NCBI GenBank assembly: GCA_002352665.1
Contig: DEIV01000080.1
Location: 1-36,021 of the forward strand
Origin: Flavobacteriaceae bacterium UBA2765
GTDB lineage: Bacteria; Bacteroidota; Bacteroidia; Flavobacteriales; Flavobacteriaceae
Length of the DNA stretch: 36,021 nucleotides
Direction of reading: 5' to 3'
In this document: one piece after another, positions 7,460 to 15,839 of the stretch
Numbering within the stretch: position 1 is the stretch's first letter
Layout: the number at the start of each line of letters is the position of its first letter
Notes under the pieces: model-generated
Told to the model about the DNA's origin: nothing
Seen by the model: only the letters and a program-made list of their open reading frames with translations
Database searches by the model: none
Position numbers and translations under genes: made by a program

Positions 7460-9784
7460 ATGAACACTGCAATAAAAATATTTCTATTATTAACTATGGG
7501 CAAAACTTTAACTGCTCAAAACCATTATAGCTTAACCGGAATTGTTGCTGGCCAAGAAAATAGTGTGTCTGTAGATGATGCCCTTTTATTATCAGCAAAA
7601 AGTAAAAAGATTGTTAAATACACAACTATTTTAGATGGAGAGTTCCACTTTGAATCAATTTTAGAAGGTAATTATATTTTACAAATTTCTTGTTTGGGAT
7701 TTAAAGCATTCGAAAAAGTTATTTTACTCGAAAAAAACACCGAGCTTTCTATAAGTTTGATGGAAAGTACAACGACTTTAGAAGAAGTTGAACTTACGGC
7801 AACCAAGAAACCAATAGAAAACAAAAACGGAAATATTATTATCAATGTAGAAAATACTATTTTTTCTTCTGAATCAAATCCTTTGGATTTACTCTCTAAG
7901 CTACCGACTGTTCAGATAAGTCCAAATAGAGAATCTATTAGTATCATAGGAAAAGGGAATCCGTTAATTTACATAGGTAAACAAAAAATCTCTTTTGAAG
8001 AATTGAATAGCCTTCCAATAGACGCTATTGAAAGTATAGAGATTATTAAAAACCCATCCGTAAAGTACGAAGCAGAAGGCAGAAGTTTAATTCTTATTAC
8101 TAGAAAAAAAAATCTTCAAGATGGTTTTAAAGCAACTTTTTCTGAAACAGCTTCTTTCAAAAAGCATTTTAATAATTTTTTGAGTAGTAATTTTAACCTG
8201 AAAAAAGATAAATTAGAATTAAAATTTAATGCATCATACAACCAAATAAGACCATGGGAAAGCAATGGTTCTAATTTTATTATTTTAGATGAAAATATTG
8301 AATCAAATTTTTTGGCCGAATCTGCTCCCATAAAAATGCCTCAATTTATTTTTGGAGGTGGAATTTATTTTCAAATTAACGCCAATGATTATTTTTCAAT
8401 AAGCACTAAATTAAGGGCTCAAAGGGCACCTTTCCCTATTGATACAAAAACCTATCGAAAAGAAAATTCGATTGAAAACTACATTTTAACTCATAGCGAT
8501 AATAAAGATCGGAGACTATTTTCAAGTACAAATATAAATTACTCAAAATCTCTAAATTCATGGGGTAATCTATTTTTAGGAGCTCAATATGTTAAGTACA
8601 ATCAAGAACTAACAAGCCAAATTACTGACAATTATAATGATACATCTTTTATATTAACACAGCTTAGCCTTCAAGAATTCAATATAGAAGCTCTTTCATT
8701 AAAAGTAGATTTTGAAAAAGAGTTTAAAAACAATATTAAACTAGAAATGGGATCAAACATTTATAAAGGTAAGGCCAACTCTTTTGCCCAAATTGAGACT
8801 ATTAATCCATCTGAGTTGATTGATTCTAATTATGATTATAAGGAAGAAAATTTCGCAGTATACTCACAATTATCAGGTAAAACCGGTAAATTTGATATAG
8901 TAACAGGTTTACGAATAGAAAATGCTATAGTTAAAGGTGGGTTTGACAAATCAAATACATTATTAATAGATAGAAATAATACCAACATCTTTCCTAAAGG
9001 CATGATTAGTTTCAAAGTTGATAGTCTAAAAAATATTACTTTAGATTATTCAAGAAGTATCATTAGGCCTAATTACACTACAACCAGTGCTGTCACAACT
9101 TATATCAATCCGTTTTTAGAATTTAGCAGAAATATTAACTTAAAACCTTCTTTTACTGATGAGGTTTCTTTAAGCTATCAGCATAAAGAGAATTCATTAA
9201 GCATGCGTTATTATCATACAAACAACCCCGTATTCTATAATTTTACATATAATGATTTTACAAGGCGCACTACAATTTCTCCAAATAATTTCAAAAATGA
9301 ATCCGGTATAAATATTGAGTTAAACTTTCCTGTCAAATATAAATTCTGGAACTCAACCAATGTCTTAAGTTTTAATATAAATACGATATCTGACCCTAAT
9401 GCAATAGTTGCAAAAGGAACTCCTTATTTATATTATTATACACGTCATCATTTTAAAATTGATAATTCTAGTTCGATCTCTATAAATGGATGGGGAATGA
9501 CGAATCGCAATGAAGGGATTTTCAATAAAAATGCACTTTTTGTGTTGAATGCAACCATCACAAAAAAATTATTTCAAAAATTGGATCTAACACTTGGTTT
9601 TAACGATATTTTTAAAACAATGATTTTTAAAGAAAATTATACTATGAATGACATAAAGGCGAATAGTGTTTTTTATACTGACGCACATGAAATTTCATGC
9701 TCCATAAAATATTCATTCGGAAATATAAAAAAATCTATTTATAAAAATAAAGACATTGATGAAAATATAAACAGAGTGAGATAA
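7460..9784 (+). CDS. Outer-membrane beta-barrel protein, TonB-receptor-like (OMP_b-brl_3 type)
   Basis: A 774-residue outer-membrane protein. The signal peptide is MNTAIKIFLLLTMGKTLTAQ. Residues 22-102 form a carboxypeptidase-regulatory-like beta domain (LTGIVAGQEN..., ILDGEFHF, YILQISCLGFK). A plug-like region (about 110-216) includes LEEVELTATKKP, PLDLLSKLPTVQ and ESIEIIKNPSVKYEAEG. The remainder is a barrel of alternating strands ending in KYSFGN and a short charged tail. This matches the family of barrels that lack several classic TonB-receptor signatures. Substrate is unknown. The ATG at 7460 is preferred to an in-frame TTG at 7430 because it begins the signal peptide. It is downstream of the membrane-anchored LuxR-type gene. 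Confidence 0.82.
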   Translation: MNTAIKIFLLLTMGKTLTAQNHYSLTGIVAGQENSVSVDDALLLSAKSKKIVKYTTILDGEFHFESILEGNYILQISCLGFKAFEKVILLEKNTELSISLMESTTTLEEVELTATKKPIENKNGNIIINVENTIFSSESNPLDLLSKLPTVQISPNRESISIIGKGNPLIYIGKQKISFEELNSLPIDAIESIEIIKNPSVKYEAEGRSLILITRKKNLQDGFKATFSETASFKKHFNNFLSSNFNLKKDKLELKFNASYNQIRPWESNGSNFIILDENIESNFLAESAPIKMPQFIFGGGIYFQINANDYFSISTKLRAQRAPFPIDTKTYRKENSIENYILTHSDNKDRRLFSSTNINYSKSLNSWGNLFLGAQYVKYNQELTSQITDNYNDTSFILTQLSLQEFNIEALSLKVDFEKEFKNNIKLEMGSNIYKGKANSFAQIETINPSELIDSNYDYKEENFAVYSQLSGKTGKFDIVTGLRIENAIVKGGFDKSNTLLIDRNNTNIFPKGMISFKVDSLKNITLDYSRSIIRPNYTTTSAVTTYINPFLEFSRNINLKPSFTDEVSLSYQHKENSLSMRYYHTNNPVFYNFTYNDFTRRTTISPNNFKNESGINIELNFPVKYKFWNSTNVLSFNINTISDPNAIVAKGTPYLYYYTRHHFKIDNSSSISINGWGMTNRNEGIFNKNALFVLNATITKKLFQKLDLTLGFNDIFKTMIFKENYTMNDIKANSVFYTDAHEISCSIKYSFGNIKKSIYKNKDIDENINRVR

Positions 9785-9800
9785 TTGAATTTAAAAAAAA

Positions 9801-9830
9801 GCATCCTGAAAAAAGAATCAGGATGCTTTT
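9801..9830. terminator. Bidirectional rho-independent terminator
   Basis: The stem gcatcctga (9801-9809) pairs perfectly with tcaggatgc (9818-9826) around an 8-base loop. T residues follow on the plus strand, and an A-run precedes it (T-run on the minus strand). It lies between convergent genes ending at 9784 and 9855 and can serve both. Confidence 0.85.
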
Positions 9831-9854
9831 TGCATATAAACTTATATGTACTTA

Positions 9855-12224
9855 TTATTCGTGATTTGCCACTAATAGATCAACTTCATCACCCTCAATA
9901 GTTTCAACTGTTACTTCCTTTTTACCATCAACTTCGGTTGTAGTAATAACTGTTGCATTTTTTTCTCCATTTTCTTTCTTTACCAAAACTTTCATTTCTT
10001 TAGTTTCATTATTTTCATGTAACTCAATTGTAGTCGCACTGTCTTTATTATAAGCAATAATATCATCAACATCTAAGGCAATACTAGGTGCTATTACCAA
10101 TGCAACAACTGACATTAATTTTAATAAGATATTTAGTGAAGGACCAGATGTATCTTTAAAAGGATCACCAACAGTATCACCTACCACAGCTGCTTTATGA
10201 GTTTCCGTTCCTTTACGACCATCTTCTTCAATTGTTTTTTTAGCATTATCCCAAGCACCACCGGCATTAGATTGGAAAATCGCCATTAATACACCGGCAG
10301 TAGTCACACCAGCTAACAAACCACCTAGCATTTCAGCTCCACCAATGCCAAACCATTTTCCACCAAAACCTACAATTACAGGAACAGCAATAGCCAATAA
10401 ACCTGGAAATACCATTTCTTTAATGGATGCTTTCGTTGAAATATCAATACATTTACTATAGTCTGCTACTCCATCGGCAGCATCAAATATTTTTCTATCT
10501 TCTTCTGAAGCTTTAGACATATCAGAATCATATTTACGCATAACACCTAAAGCCGCTTTTAACTCAGGAATATCTCTAAACTGACGACGAACTTCTTCGA
10601 TCATGGCCATAGCGGCTCGACCTACAGCATTCATAGACAGGGCAGAAAATACAAATGGTAACATACCACCTACTAATAAGCCAGCCATAATATCTGGTCT
10701 AGACACATCAATAGAAGTTACGTGAGCTGTTTTCATAAAGGCTGCAAATAAAGCCAGTGCTGTTAATGCAGCAGATGCAATAGCAAATCCTTTACCAATA
10801 GCTGCCGTGGTATTACCTACGGCATCTAATTTATCTGTACGTTCACGTACTTCACTGGGTAATTCTGCCATTTCAGCAATACCACCGGCATTATCACAAA
10901 TTGGTCCATAAGCATCCACCGCCAATTGAATTCCTGTATTGGCTAACATTCCTACGGCAGCAATCGCTATACCATATAACCCTGCATAATGATGAGATAC
11001 CATAATAGCTGCTGCAATTAATAAAATAGGAATTGCAGTTGACATCATACCCACACCTAAGCCGGCGATAATATTTGTGGCAGCTCCGGTTTCTGATTGT
11101 TTTACTATTGACAATACTGGTTTTTTACCTGTTGCTGTATAATATTCTGTTACTTTACCCACTAATAATCCAGCTACCAAACCGGCAATAGTTGCCCAAA
11201 AAACACCCATTGCTGTATATGTAATTCCCGCTTCAACCCAAGATTCAGGTAACATTTGATTAATAATAAAATATGAAGCCACCAACATCAATCCAGCTGA
11301 ACCGAATTCGCCAATATTTAATGCCGTTTGGGGGTTTCCACCATCTTTTACTCTAACAAAAAAGGTTCCTAAAATAGACATTACAATTCCCACCGCTGCT
11401 AATACTAATGGTAAATATACCGCTCCTAATCCGTCAAAAGCACCCTGAAATTCTGGTAATGTAGCATAAATTGCTCCCAATACCATGGTACCAATAATTG
11501 AGCCTACATAAGATTCGAATAAATCTGCTCCCATACCTGCAACATCACCTACATTATCCCCAACATTATCGGCAATTGTAGCCGGATTTAAAGGATGATC
11601 TTCAGGAATACCTGCTTCCACTTTACCTACAAGGTCAGCACCTACATCCGCTGCTTTGGTATAAATACCTCCACCCACACGAGCAAATAACGCAATTGAT
11701 GACGCCCCTAACGAGAATCCAGAAAGGACATTTAATATTTCTCCTATTTCCCATCCTTGACCACTATATATCATAAATAATCCACTCAAGCCTAATACGC
11801 CAAGACCTACAACACCTAATCCCATTACAGCACCTCCGGCAAAAGCAACTTCTAATGCTTTACCTAATGATGTTCTTGCAGCCTGGGTAGTTCTTACATT
11901 TGCTTTAGTAGCAACTCTCATTCCGATAAAGCCAGCCAAAGCAGAACAAATAGCACCTACTATAAAGGATACTGCTACCATTCCATTAGATCCTTCTTCA
12001 GCATTACCTTTAAAGTACAATAGTACCGATACTGTTACTACAAAAATTGCCAAAACTTTATATTCAGCTTTTAAAAAGGACATTGCTCCTACCGCAATAT
12101 TCTTAGCAATTTTAGACATTTTTGCGTCACCTTCGTCTTGTTTTGAAACCCACATATTCTTAGCGAATACAAATAAAAGAGCCAAAACCCCAAAGGCTGG
12201 TAGATAATTTACAATAAATTCCAT
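9855..12224 (-). CDS. hppA: Membrane-bound ion-pumping pyrophosphatase (K+-dependent subtype)
   Basis: A 789-residue integral membrane pyrophosphatase that couples PPi hydrolysis to pumping of H+ or Na+ across the inner membrane. The catalytic stretch is present: DVGADLVGKVEAG (193-205), then NPATIADNVGDNVGDVAGMG with its many Mg-binding aspartates (213-232). The sequence GNTTAAIGKG (470-479) has Ala where K+-independent enzymes carry Lys, which by established family rules indicates K+ dependence. The pumped ion cannot be settled here. About 16 hydrophobic segments are visible, the last ending near residue 716. A charged 73-residue tail (717-789), rich in Glu, Lys and Thr, extends beyond the usual end. 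The soluble pyrophosphatase gene lies upstream, separated by a terminator, so hppA probably has its own promoter. Confidence 0.95.
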   Translation of the reverse strand: MEFIVNYLPAFGVLALLFVFAKNMWVSKQDEGDAKMSKIAKNIAVGAMSFLKAEYKVLAIFVVTVSVLLYFKGNAEEGSNGMVAVSFIVGAICSALAGFIGMRVATKANVRTTQAARTSLGKALEVAFAGGAVMGLGVVGLGVLGLSGLFMIYSGQGWEIGEILNVLSGFSLGASSIALFARVGGGIYTKAADVGADLVGKVEAGIPEDHPLNPATIADNVGDNVGDVAGMGADLFESYVGSIIGTMVLGAIYATLPEFQGAFDGLGAVYLPLVLAAVGIVMSILGTFFVRVKDGGNPQTALNIGEFGSAGLMLVASYFIINQMLPESWVEAGITYTAMGVFWATIAGLVAGLLVGKVTEYYTATGKKPVLSIVKQSETGAATNIIAGLGVGMMSTAIPILLIAAAIMVSHHYAGLYGIAIAAVGMLANTGIQLAVDAYGPICDNAGGIAEMAELPSEVRERTDKLDAVGNTTAAIGKGFAIASAALTALALFAAFMKTAHVTSIDVSRPDIMAGLLVGGMLPFVFSALSMNAVGRAAMAMIEEVRRQFRDIPELKAALGVMRKYDSDMSKASEEDRKIFDAADGVADYSKCIDISTKASIKEMVFPGLLAIAVPVIVGFGGKWFGIGGAEMLGGLLAGVTTAGVLMAIFQSNAGGAWDNAKKTIEEDGRKGTETHKAAVVGDTVGDPFKDTSGPSLNILLKLMSVVALVIAPSIALDVDDIIAYNKDSATTIELHENNETKEMKVLVKKENGEKNATVITTTEVDGKKEVTVETIEGDEVDLLVANHE

Positions 12225-12285
12225 ATTATATTTCTTTGATTTAGTTAATTTTTAATGGGGCTAAAAGTAGTAAAATATAGCAGAT

Positions 12286-12316
12286 AAAAAAAACCACCTT
12301 TAAATTAAAGATGGTT
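12286..12316 (-). terminator. Rho-independent terminator after ppa
   Basis: On the minus strand AACCATCTTT pairs with AAAGGTGGTT (one G-U pair) and is followed by eight T residues (A-run at 12286-12293 on the plus strand). It lies between the end of ppa (12344) and the start of hppA (12224), implying that the two pyrophosphatase genes are mostly separate transcripts. Confidence 0.75.
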
Positions 12317-12343
12317 TTAAATTTTAGAATTTATATTTACTAT

Positions 12344-12871
12344 TTAAATTGTAAATGTTCTCTTTTTTTTGTGTTCACTTTCATCATATCTTTTTACACA
12401 TTCGTGATATATTTTTACAGCCTCTTCAGCATTACCCCAACCACCAACATCAACTTTCTTCTCTTCTAAATCTTTATATACCTGAAAGAAATGTTCTATT
12501 TCTTTTATTCTATGCGGATTCAAATCAGAAATATCTAAACTTTTATTCCAAATAGGATCAGAAACAGGAACGCAAATAATTTTCTCATCCGGTCCTTTTT
12601 CATCGGTCATGTGAAAAACGCCAATAGGTCTAACTTCCATAACAACCATAGGGTAAGTTGGTTCTGTACCCATAACCAGTACATCTAAAGGGTCTTTATC
12701 TAAGGCCAAAGTTTCTGGAATAAAACCATAATCGCCCGGATACATCATAGATGAAAACAACATTCTATCAAATCTAATTTTATTCAACACAAAATCATAT
12801 TCATATTTATTTCTACTTCCTTTTGGAATTTCTATCAATACATCAAAAGTAATATTATTCTTTTTACTCAT
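12344..12871 (-). CDS. ppa: Inorganic pyrophosphatase, soluble family I
   Basis: A 175-residue cytoplasmic enzyme that hydrolyses PPi to two phosphates, pulling biosynthetic reactions forward. The family I signature is clear: the substrate-binding KGSRNKYEYD (17-26), the GDYGFIPET strand (46-54), and the metal-binding aspartates of LDKDPLDVLV (D58, D60, D63). A further acidic segment, DEKGPDEKI, lies near residue 100. Length is normal for bacterial family I. A T-run-terminated hairpin follows, and a promoter-like TATTTTTG lies upstream. Presence of both soluble and membrane pyrophosphatases side by side suggests the cell can either release the energy of PPi as heat or store it as an ion gradient (inference). 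Confidence 0.95.
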   Translation of the reverse strand: MSKKNNITFDVLIEIPKGSRNKYEYDFVLNKIRFDRMLFSSMMYPGDYGFIPETLALDKDPLDVLVMGTEPTYPMVVMEVRPIGVFHMTDEKGPDEKIICVPVSDPIWNKSLDISDLNPHRIKEIEHFFQVYKDLEEKKVDVGGWGNAEEAVKIYHECVKRYDESEHKKKRTFTI

Positions 12872-12894
12872 TTTTTTCTTTTTATAATTTTTGG

Positions 12895-12929
12895 CAAAAA
12901 TACAAAAATGATAGTGTTAGACATTACAA
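12895..12929 (-). promoter_or_regulatory. Candidate promoter for ppa
   Basis: On the minus strand TATTTTTG (12895-12902) matches the TAnnTTTG -7 box, with TTG at 12927-12929 as a possible -33 element. The 24-base spacing is longer than usual. A start about 7 bases beyond the box would give a leader of roughly 15-20 bases. Confidence 0.4.
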
Positions 12930-12969
12930 TTTGATAATAATTATTATGATCTTTTTAAAGAACTTTATA

Positions 12970-14214
12970 TTAAAGATAAATAACTTTTTTAGTAGACACA
13001 CCGTAGTCAGAATTAATCTTTAACAAATATATACCTTTTGAAAAAGCTTTTAAATCAATCCATATTTTATCATTTTTTATAAAACTGTTGAGCTTTAATA
13101 ATTGTTGACCTATTGCGTTAAATACTTCAATAGAATTAATATTTAATCCACTTATGCTAATTTGACCAAGGGTAGGATTAGGAGTTATGGCAACACTATT
13201 GTCAAAATTAAAATTATTTGTTCCAAGTGTACTAGAAAATACGTTCATTAAAGCATTACTCATTTTAGCCCATCCTTCTTCATCGTTTCTTAATTTTAAT
13301 TTCTCTTGTTCTATATGAATAAATCTTCCTGATGATGCAGTTGCAGAAGTATTGCAAAAATCTGTTGAATTATTTATGAGCCTCCCTTGGGTATTCGTAA
13401 AACCAATAAGGCGGGTCCAGCCTGTATCAATATGTGCTAGTTTAAAAGTTAAAGAATTATCTTCAACCAGCAAAGCATCTTTAATTAAGGTGGCATAATC
13501 AGTAGATGGAGTTTCCCTTGTGCCATTGCTCATAATAACATATGGATCAGTAGAACTTTTGCCGAAGCCATGTAATTGAACAAAAACGGGATTAGAAACA
13601 GTACTCAATAAATTTTCTGTGGTTTTTTGAAACATTGAGTTAGTAACATGTGCTTGATCAGAAATTCTATATGACTCACCACTAGATCCACAAACACCAG
13701 TTGTACCAGAGCAAGAAGAAAAATTATTACTATTACAACGATGTGTTCCATTTATAAATACTGCTCTTGCAATAGTATTCTTAAAACAATATACAGCCTG
13801 TTTACCTGTATTTGTGTCATACTTAGAATGTGGTGCTTGTATCACTAAATTATTTCTTGTGGGCGTCTTACTAAAAGCATAGATACCCCAATAGTTCGAT
13901 TGTGAGCTTTTTTCTTCTAGCACATAAAATATTTGATTAGGTGAAAGAGAAGTATCGGTAAATTCAGTGATTTGATAATTAAGCGTATTGGCATTAGTTC
14001 TTGCTGTGGCAATATTTTCATTTAAAATATCAGAGATAATACTATTCCATGTTGTTAATTCGGTCGTATTAGGCTCATTATAATTATTACCACTGTTTCC
14101 AGGAGCATTATCTATCAAATTGCCCATATAACTTTCAATATCTCCCATTGCGGTTTGTGATAACAAAACGTTTGAGAAAAGCAAAAAGAGGATAAATACA
14201 ACAAGTTTTTTCAT
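12970..14214 (-). CDS. T9SS-secreted protein, possible zinc amidohydrolase/peptidase
   Basis: A 414-residue protein with a signal peptide (MKKLVVFILFLLFSNVLLSQ) and a C-terminal type IX sorting domain (about 343-414: ITPNPTLGQISISGLN, NAIGQQLLKL, FSKGIYLLKI, STKKVIYL). It should be exported to the cell surface or medium. The central domain (about 95-325) shows spaced polar motifs: APHSKYD (127-133), FINGTHRC (153-160), QAHV (187-190), VQLHGFG (212-218) and IHIEQE (299-304). Their order recalls the zinc sites of N-formylglutamate amidohydrolase and related M14-like-fold enzymes; this is inference. Three cysteines at 160, 168 and 175 cluster beside the site. It starts 7 bp after the D-aminoacylase-like gene, so the two are almost certainly co-transcribed. 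Confidence 0.7.
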   Translation of the reverse strand: MKKLVVFILFLLFSNVLLSQTAMGDIESYMGNLIDNAPGNSGNNYNEPNTTELTTWNSIISDILNENIATARTNANTLNYQITEFTDTSLSPNQIFYVLEEKSSQSNYWGIYAFSKTPTRNNLVIQAPHSKYDTNTGKQAVYCFKNTIARAVFINGTHRCNSNNFSSCSGTTGVCGSSGESYRISDQAHVTNSMFQKTTENLLSTVSNPVFVQLHGFGKSSTDPYVIMSNGTRETPSTDYATLIKDALLVEDNSLTFKLAHIDTGWTRLIGFTNTQGRLINNSTDFCNTSATASSGRFIHIEQEKLKLRNDEEGWAKMSNALMNVFSSTLGTNNFNFDNSVAITPNPTLGQISISGLNINSIEVFNAIGQQLLKLNSFIKNDKIWIDLKAFSKGIYLLKINSDYGVSTKKVIYL

Positions 14215-14221
14215 GATAAAC

Positions 14222-15772
14222 TTACTTCGTTAGAACTTTTCCATTTAACTCACCATTAAATTTACCATTTTTTACAATAACTTTACCATTTACAATACTA
14301 TAAATTAATCCTTCAGCCAACAGAAAAGCATTTGTATATGTGGCCTTATCTTTAAAAGTTTTGGGATTAAAAATTATAACATCGGCAAAATAATCTTCTT
14401 TAATTTTTCCGCGATTTGGAATTTTTAGTAGTTCAGCTGTTTTTGAAGAACTATTATTAATAAAAGTGGCCAAATCAATAAGTTTTTCTTGTTTTACATA
14501 TTTGTTATACTTACGAGGAAAAGTTCCATATTTTCTGGGGTGTCCTGAACCACCATCAGAACCGGTTACTACCCAATCTTGTTTCATAAAATTAGAAATA
14601 TCATCATTATTCATATTAAATGATGCCACTTTAATTTGACCTGTTTTTAGCATCTTAATAACAGTCTTAGCCTGTTCAAGCTTTAATTGTTTTGAAATTT
14701 CTAATAGATTTTTCCCCACAAAAGTAGGTTCATCAGCTTTTACAATTAATAATTTTTCAGAGCCACCTCTACGGATGATATTATTTTTAGTTTCTTCTAA
14801 AATTTGCTCTTTTAATTTAGATTGATCATATCTTATAAACAAAGAATCTATACCGCCACTTTCTGCCCATCGTGGAACTACTGCAGCCTTTAAACTGGTA
14901 GCCGAAGCATCATATGGATATTGATTAGCTGTTACTGCTATTCCTTCCGATCGGGCGTTTTCAATAATGCCAATTATGGTATCACTTTGATGCCAAACAT
15001 CAACCCCTAAACACTTAATATGGCTAATATGAATAGGTAGTTTAGCTTGTCTTCCTATTTCAATAGCTTCTTCAATTGCAGGAATCAAACCTATACTAAA
15101 GGTGCTTTCATCTCGAAGATGTGTGTCATAAATTCCATTATTTTTTGCAACAGTTTCAGCCAGTGCAATTACCTCCGCTGTATTTGAATAACTGCCGGGA
15201 GCATAAAACAACCCTGTTGACATACCTATTGCCCCAGCATCCATTTCCTGTTGTATTAGGTTTTGCATTTTTTCAATTTCTACGGGTGTTGCTTTTTTAT
15301 TGCTTTTACCCATTACTTCTTTACGGATAGTTCCATGACCTACCAATAAAACCACATTGGTACCTATACCCTGTTGCTCATATAAGGTTTTAAACTTTTG
15401 AGTAGGATAATAACTATTCCCATCATTCCCTAAAGTAACCGTTGTAATCCCTTGCATTAAAAAAGGGAGATTATGAGAATTCTTTGGGTCTTTTACATCT
15501 ATATCAGCATGAGTATGTGGGTCAATAAACCCCGGAGAAACTATCATTCCGGATGCGTCTATAGTTTTTAATGCATTAAAGTTAATATGAGAACCATTGC
15601 CAATAAATACAATTTTATTATCCTTAATGGCAATAGCAGCATGAGTTGGTATGGTATCAATGCCATTATATACAATCCCATTTTTAATCAAAATATCCGC
15701 TTCAATTTCCGTTTTACAAGAAACATGCACTAAAAGTAAAGTCAAAAATAAAATTAGATGTATCTGTTTCAT
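14222..15772 (-). CDS. N-acyl-D-amino-acid deacylase (D-aminoacylase) family amidohydrolase, putative lipoprotein
   Basis: A 516-residue metal-dependent amidohydrolase of the family that hydrolyses N-acyl-D-amino acids or D-residue dipeptides. A hydrophobic leader ends in VHVSC (Cys19), suggesting a lipoprotein, although His at -3 is unusual. Metal-site motifs are DPHTHADID (84-92), THLRDES (217-223), HISHIK (248-253) and VTGSDGGSGHPR near residue 405. The family's usual GNCG, whose Cys is a metal ligand, reads GNDG here (115-118). The end (ADVIIFNPKTFKDKATYTN...) is the typical small beta domain. It follows susD after a 67-bp gap holding a terminator-like hairpin and is closely followed by the T9SS-exported gene. 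Specificity is not proven. Confidence 0.85.
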   Translation of the reverse strand: MKQIHLILFLTLLLVHVSCKTEIEADILIKNGIVYNGIDTIPTHAAIAIKDNKIVFIGNGSHINFNALKTIDASGMIVSPGFIDPHTHADIDVKDPKNSHNLPFLMQGITTVTLGNDGNSYYPTQKFKTLYEQQGIGTNVVLLVGHGTIRKEVMGKSNKKATPVEIEKMQNLIQQEMDAGAIGMSTGLFYAPGSYSNTAEVIALAETVAKNNGIYDTHLRDESTFSIGLIPAIEEAIEIGRQAKLPIHISHIKCLGVDVWHQSDTIIGIIENARSEGIAVTANQYPYDASATSLKAAVVPRWAESGGIDSLFIRYDQSKLKEQILEETKNNIIRRGGSEKLLIVKADEPTFVGKNLLEISKQLKLEQAKTVIKMLKTGQIKVASFNMNNDDISNFMKQDWVVTGSDGGSGHPRKYGTFPRKYNKYVKQEKLIDLATFINNSSSKTAELLKIPNRGKIKEDYFADVIIFNPKTFKDKATYTNAFLLAEGLIYSIVNGKVIVKNGKFNGELNGKVLTK

Positions 15773-15784
15773 ATAGTTAAAGAT

Positions 15785-15816
15785 AAAAAAGGTTGCTTAA
15801 AAAACTTAAACAACCT
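15785..15816 (-). terminator. Intercistronic terminator/attenuator after susD
   Basis: On the minus strand AGGTTGTTTAA pairs with TTAAGCAACCT (one wobble pair), followed by six T residues. It lies in the 67 bp between the susD-like stop and the amidohydrolase start, only about 12 bases before the next ATG. No room remains for a normal promoter after it, so it may work by partial readthrough. Confidence 0.7.
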
Positions 15817-15839
15817 CTTTTCAAACATAAAATTTGGTT

